From positions 1 to 7,752 of the forward strand of contig JACZTW010000191.1 of NCBI GenBank assembly GCA_022573485.1: a DNA stretch of 7,752 nt. The letters are read 5' to 3'. Positions 5,564 to 7,752 of this stretch are shown in pieces. The translations under genes were made by a program, and so were the position numbers. Under the pieces are notes generated by a model. It saw only the letters and a list, made by a program, of their open reading frames with translations. It was not told the DNA's origin and searched no databases. Position 1 is the stretch's first letter, and every line of letters starts with the position of its first letter. The stretch comes from Planctomycetota bacterium. Its GTDB lineage: Bacteria > Planctomycetota > Phycisphaerae > UBA1845 > CAIVHJ01.

Positions 5564-7339
5564 ATGTTAAGATATTGTGAGCGCCTGCCGACTGCATTGC
5601 TGCGAGGGGTGCCGCGTCGGCGTTTTGTGGTCGCAGCGGTGACGGCGTGGCTTCTGTTTGGCGTGGCCCGGACGGATGGAGCGGACCAGCAAACGCGGCA
5701 GTTCGGGTTGGTCGGCGGTCAGGGGTTCGTCTGGATTTACGACTACAAGTTTGATCCGGACAGTGGTCGATCGCTGCTTCATATCGGCGTCCAGCCTCCG
5801 AAGGTTCGGGAGTTCTTTGTCCCGGCGGCGCTGCGTGGCTTGGTGGGTAGAGTCGATCACGGTACGAGTGCCGGGCGGGATTTGTTCCTGATCTTCGACG
5901 ACAAGGGGGCGCACCGGCGCTATCGATACGAGATCGTGCGCCGGGTCTCGCGTCGCGTTCGCACTCAGACCGAGCAACCGCTTCCGGGCGGGGCGCTTCC
6001 TTTGGTCTTCGTCGGCCACTCTGTGGACGAAACTCTGTACGCCATCGTGACTCGCGAACCCGCACACGCCATCGCGGTTGACGAGATTCAGCGCGCCCAG
6101 CAAGAAGCGAACGACAACAAGAACGAGAATTCAAGCGAAGTCGACGAGGCCGTTGATGTCGAGCTTGCTGACGTCGAGGCGCGCCTTGGGTCCGCGCAGT
6201 TCTTCGTGGTTCATTATTCGCGCAGCCGCTGGGGCTTGGTCTGCGAAATGCCGGAATGGTTTGATCGGCAGGAGGAGTGCTACTTGGTCGTCGATGGGGA
6301 CCATCGCCTGCACGTGCTGTTTGCCGAGGAGGCCTCCGGCCCCTACAAACATGCTTGGTATGTGGAAGAGGCGTGGTCTTCGCCCGGTCGGGTATTCGAT
6401 GCGTCCGGGTATCAAATCAACTCGGCCTGCGCAAGCGACGGCCAGATCCTCGTTGTGGGTTCAATCGAGTCCGGCGCAACACGATCGATCCACGCATCGA
6501 CATTCCAGGATGGGCAGTGGGTGGATCAAGAACCGTTCGTGCTCGATGAAGCGGGCGTGATGTCATTTGCGTCTACGTGTGTCGAAGATGAAATCGGTTT
6601 GGCAATTCTCGGCGATCACGGGGAACTCCTGTATGGGCGCTGGGCGATCAAGGGTGGTGCTGCGACCGAGCCGTTGCGGGAAGTCGTGGGGCTTGGGCCG
6701 GGGCGTAAGGCATCGATGAGCTGGCGGACGCAGAGCATGGCAGCCTTCGTGCTTCTCGGTGTTCTTCTGTTGTTTGCGTTCTTGCGGCGGGGCGACAGCA
6801 TTACGCGGGACGCTGAACTGCCGGCTCAGTATGCCGTCGCGGGCTACTGGCGACGCTTGGTGAGCTTCGTGATCGACTTGGCGCCGATCGCGATCGCTAC
6901 GAATCAATTGTGGATGGGGCCGCTCGGCGAATGGTTGGCCGAGTATCACGAAATCCAAAACGAAGGCGGGCCTATGCCGCCGTTCAGCGACGAGTTGCTG
7001 ATCGCCTGGGCTTTATGCTGTGCGGCCTTTTCCGCGTACTGCACACTCTGCGAGGCCCTGTTCGCACGCACGCCGGGAAAGGCGGCGGTGCGGTGTCGCG
7101 TGGTCGATGAAGCCGGTGACAGGTGCGGATTTTCAGTCATTCTTATTCGCAACTTGGTGCGTATGGTTGAGCTGTTCCCGCTTTTCCAACTTTGGCCGAC
7201 GTTCATCTTGATGCTGTTTACGCGCAACCGCCAACGGCTGGGCGATCTCCTGGCCCGAACGATCGTCGTCGAACACATGCCCTTATCGAGTGTGCCATAT
7301 TCACCGTCCGACAATGCAGCCCAACAACCCGACGACTGA
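5564..7339 (+). CDS. RDD-family membrane protein with a large secreted N-terminal domain
   Basis: The product from ATG 5564 has 591 residues. RRRF (18-21) and a hydrophobic core (21-36) ending near DGA/D (38-41) form a signal peptide or anchor. Residues 42-385 are probably outside the membrane and contain many short strand pairs around glycine and aspartate turns, as in a beta-propeller, interrupted by a charged, low-complexity insert (about 174-208). A helix (391-407) leads to the RDD domain (about 425-570), with GYWRRLVSFVIDL (427-439), TPGK (503-506), RN (529-530) and RLGDLLARTIVV (558-569). These match the RDD family signature of conserved Arg and Asp residues and TPGK. RDD proteins are often suspected of transport or ion-exchange roles. 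Usual RDD proteins are about 150-250 residues, so this is a fusion. It starts 16 bases after the lipoprotein gene. ATG 5564 has a weak ribosome site; TTG 5552 is an alternative. Confidence 0.9.
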   Translation: MLRYCERLPTALLRGVPRRRFVVAAVTAWLLFGVARTDGADQQTRQFGLVGGQGFVWIYDYKFDPDSGRSLLHIGVQPPKVREFFVPAALRGLVGRVDHGTSAGRDLFLIFDDKGAHRRYRYEIVRRVSRRVRTQTEQPLPGGALPLVFVGHSVDETLYAIVTREPAHAIAVDEIQRAQQEANDNKNENSSEVDEAVDVELADVEARLGSAQFFVVHYSRSRWGLVCEMPEWFDRQEECYLVVDGDHRLHVLFAEEASGPYKHAWYVEEAWSSPGRVFDASGYQINSACASDGQILVVGSIESGATRSIHASTFQDGQWVDQEPFVLDEAGVMSFASTCVEDEIGLAILGDHGELLYGRWAIKGGAATEPLREVVGLGPGRKASMSWRTQSMAAFVLLGVLLLFAFLRRGDSITRDAELPAQYAVAGYWRRLVSFVIDLAPIAIATNQLWMGPLGEWLAEYHEIQNEGGPMPPFSDELLIAWALCCAAFSAYCTLCEALFARTPGKAAVRCRVVDEAGDRCGFSVILIRNLVRMVELFPLFQLWPTFILMLFTRNRQRLGDLLARTIVVEHMPLSSVPYSPSDNAAQQPDD

Positions 7340-7544
7340 CCTCCTGCGTCCGAACACGATCAGGCCCCACCTGCGTGGACTCAAACAACCGCTTTTTTCG
7401 GACATCGGCAACCGTGGGCCGGTACTGCATTGCTTTGTGTCATTGCGAATCGTAGGTTTCCAGTGAATCGTTCACTCCCTGGTGGTCCCTAGATTGCGGC
7501 GATACGATTCCCTAAATCCAACCACTCCATCCCGTGTCCTGTGA
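7340..7544. other. Intergenic stretch without a recognisable gene
   Basis: These 205 bases follow the RDD gene. No reading frame with a plausible start, ribosome site and coding character was found on either strand. Small features are a 7-bp inverted repeat GTCCGAA (7348-7354) / TTCGGAC (7397-7403) enclosing a short CCAC/GTGG hairpin, a run of six T at 7393-7398, and AGTGAA (7462-7467) / TTCACT (7471-7476). The first could act as a weak terminator after the operon. Confidence 0.5.
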
Positions 7545-7586
7545 AGCGTCTCGGTCGATTATGTCGGCCGAGACGCTCGCGCTTTT
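7545..7586 (+). terminator. Strong hairpin, probable intrinsic terminator
   Basis: Fourteen bases at 7545-7558 (AGCGTCTCGGTCGA) pair with 7564-7577 around a 5-base loop, with a single G-U wobble. GCGC and four T residues (7583-7586) follow soon after. The stem is strong but the T-run is short and slightly distant. It most likely ends the transcript of the 4020-7339 operon, about 200 bases after the last stop codon. Confidence 0.6.
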
Positions 7587-7606
7587 ACGGGCGCTCAGTT
7601 TTCAAG

Positions 7607-7720
7607 CTAGGCTCTGTCTGGAAACTCAGATTCTTTCAAGGAGCCGCGGGTTTTAACCCGCGCGAGGCCTCGCGCAGACTAAAGTCTGCGGCTCCTTGGA
7701 TGTTTTTATGCAGAGCCTAG
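7607..7720. mobile_element. MITE/REP-like palindromic element
   Basis: Terminal inverted repeats CTAGGCTCTG (7607-7616) and CAGAGCCTAG (7711-7720) match perfectly over 10 bp and enclose 94 bp with no coding capacity. Inside, CAAGGAGCCGC (7637-7647) pairs perfectly with GCGGCTCCTTG (7688-7698). Between those arms sit three further palindromes: CGCGGGTT/AACCCGCG (7645-7662), CGCGAGGCCTCGCG (7661-7674) and GCAGACT/AGTCTGC (7674-7689). The fold is cloverleaf-like, with alternative pairings because neighbouring arms share bases. No clear target-site duplication is visible. A T5 run (7703-7707) follows the main stem, so it could also stop plus-strand transcription. Size and layout fit a non-autonomous, transposase-mobilised repeat; only one copy is seen here. 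Confidence 0.65.
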
Positions 7721-7752
7721 TAGTTTGTAGAAACCGTCGTACATCAGCACCT

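Noticed and set aside
5409..6134. Minus-strand frame of 241 codons opposite the RDD gene
   Set aside because: Arginine- and proline-rich shadow with no recognisable domain; it would cover the operon junction.
7706..7751. Minus-strand reading ending at 7706 that could be the C-terminus of a gene beyond the right edge
   Set aside because: Only about 14 codons are visible and they overlap the repeat element's end, so coding potential cannot be judged.

Overview
The window looks like a chromosomal segment of a Gram-negative bacterium, most likely a planctomycete or close relative (PVC group). That placement is an inference. It rests on a CPxC...CPECG zinc-ribbon membrane protein, a secreted domain fused to an RDD membrane domain, an envelope lipoprotein, moderately high GC and short palindromic repeats of a kind I associate with planctomycete genomes. 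No database was consulted.

Left part (1-875): a zinc-ribbon, four-helix membrane protein is encoded on the minus strand and runs off the left edge. About 100 bp separates it from a divergent plus-strand gene.

Middle (876-3914): a 615-residue polytopic membrane protein with features of GT-C-type glycosyltransferases is followed by a complete chromosome-partitioning gene, parB. Two parS centromere sites lie just upstream of parB. One is a perfect 16-bp palindrome inside the 3' end of the membrane-protein gene. The other differs from perfect symmetry at one position and sits where transcription from a plausible parB promoter would start. No parA is present, although ParB keeps the N-terminal LGRG motif that normally contacts ParA. 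parS clusters usually lie near the replication origin, so this locus is probably origin-proximal.

Right part (4020-7339): three tightly spaced plus-strand genes look like one operon. They encode a 189-residue soluble protein of unknown function, a probable lipoprotein of LolA/LolB-like character (TTG start, 1 base after the previous stop), and a 591-residue protein with a secreted N-terminal region fused to a C-terminal RDD membrane domain. Together they suggest an envelope function, but none has an assignable biochemical role.

Far right (7340-7752): no convincing gene. It holds a strong terminator-like hairpin and a 114-bp element with 10-bp terminal inverted repeats enclosing a nested, cloverleaf-like set of palindromes. 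The element resembles a non-autonomous mobile repeat (MITE/REP type).

The best-supported finding is the parB-parS arrangement. I see no clear evidence of a wholly new defence or metabolic system. The uncharacterised operon after parB and the structured repeat are the most open questions.
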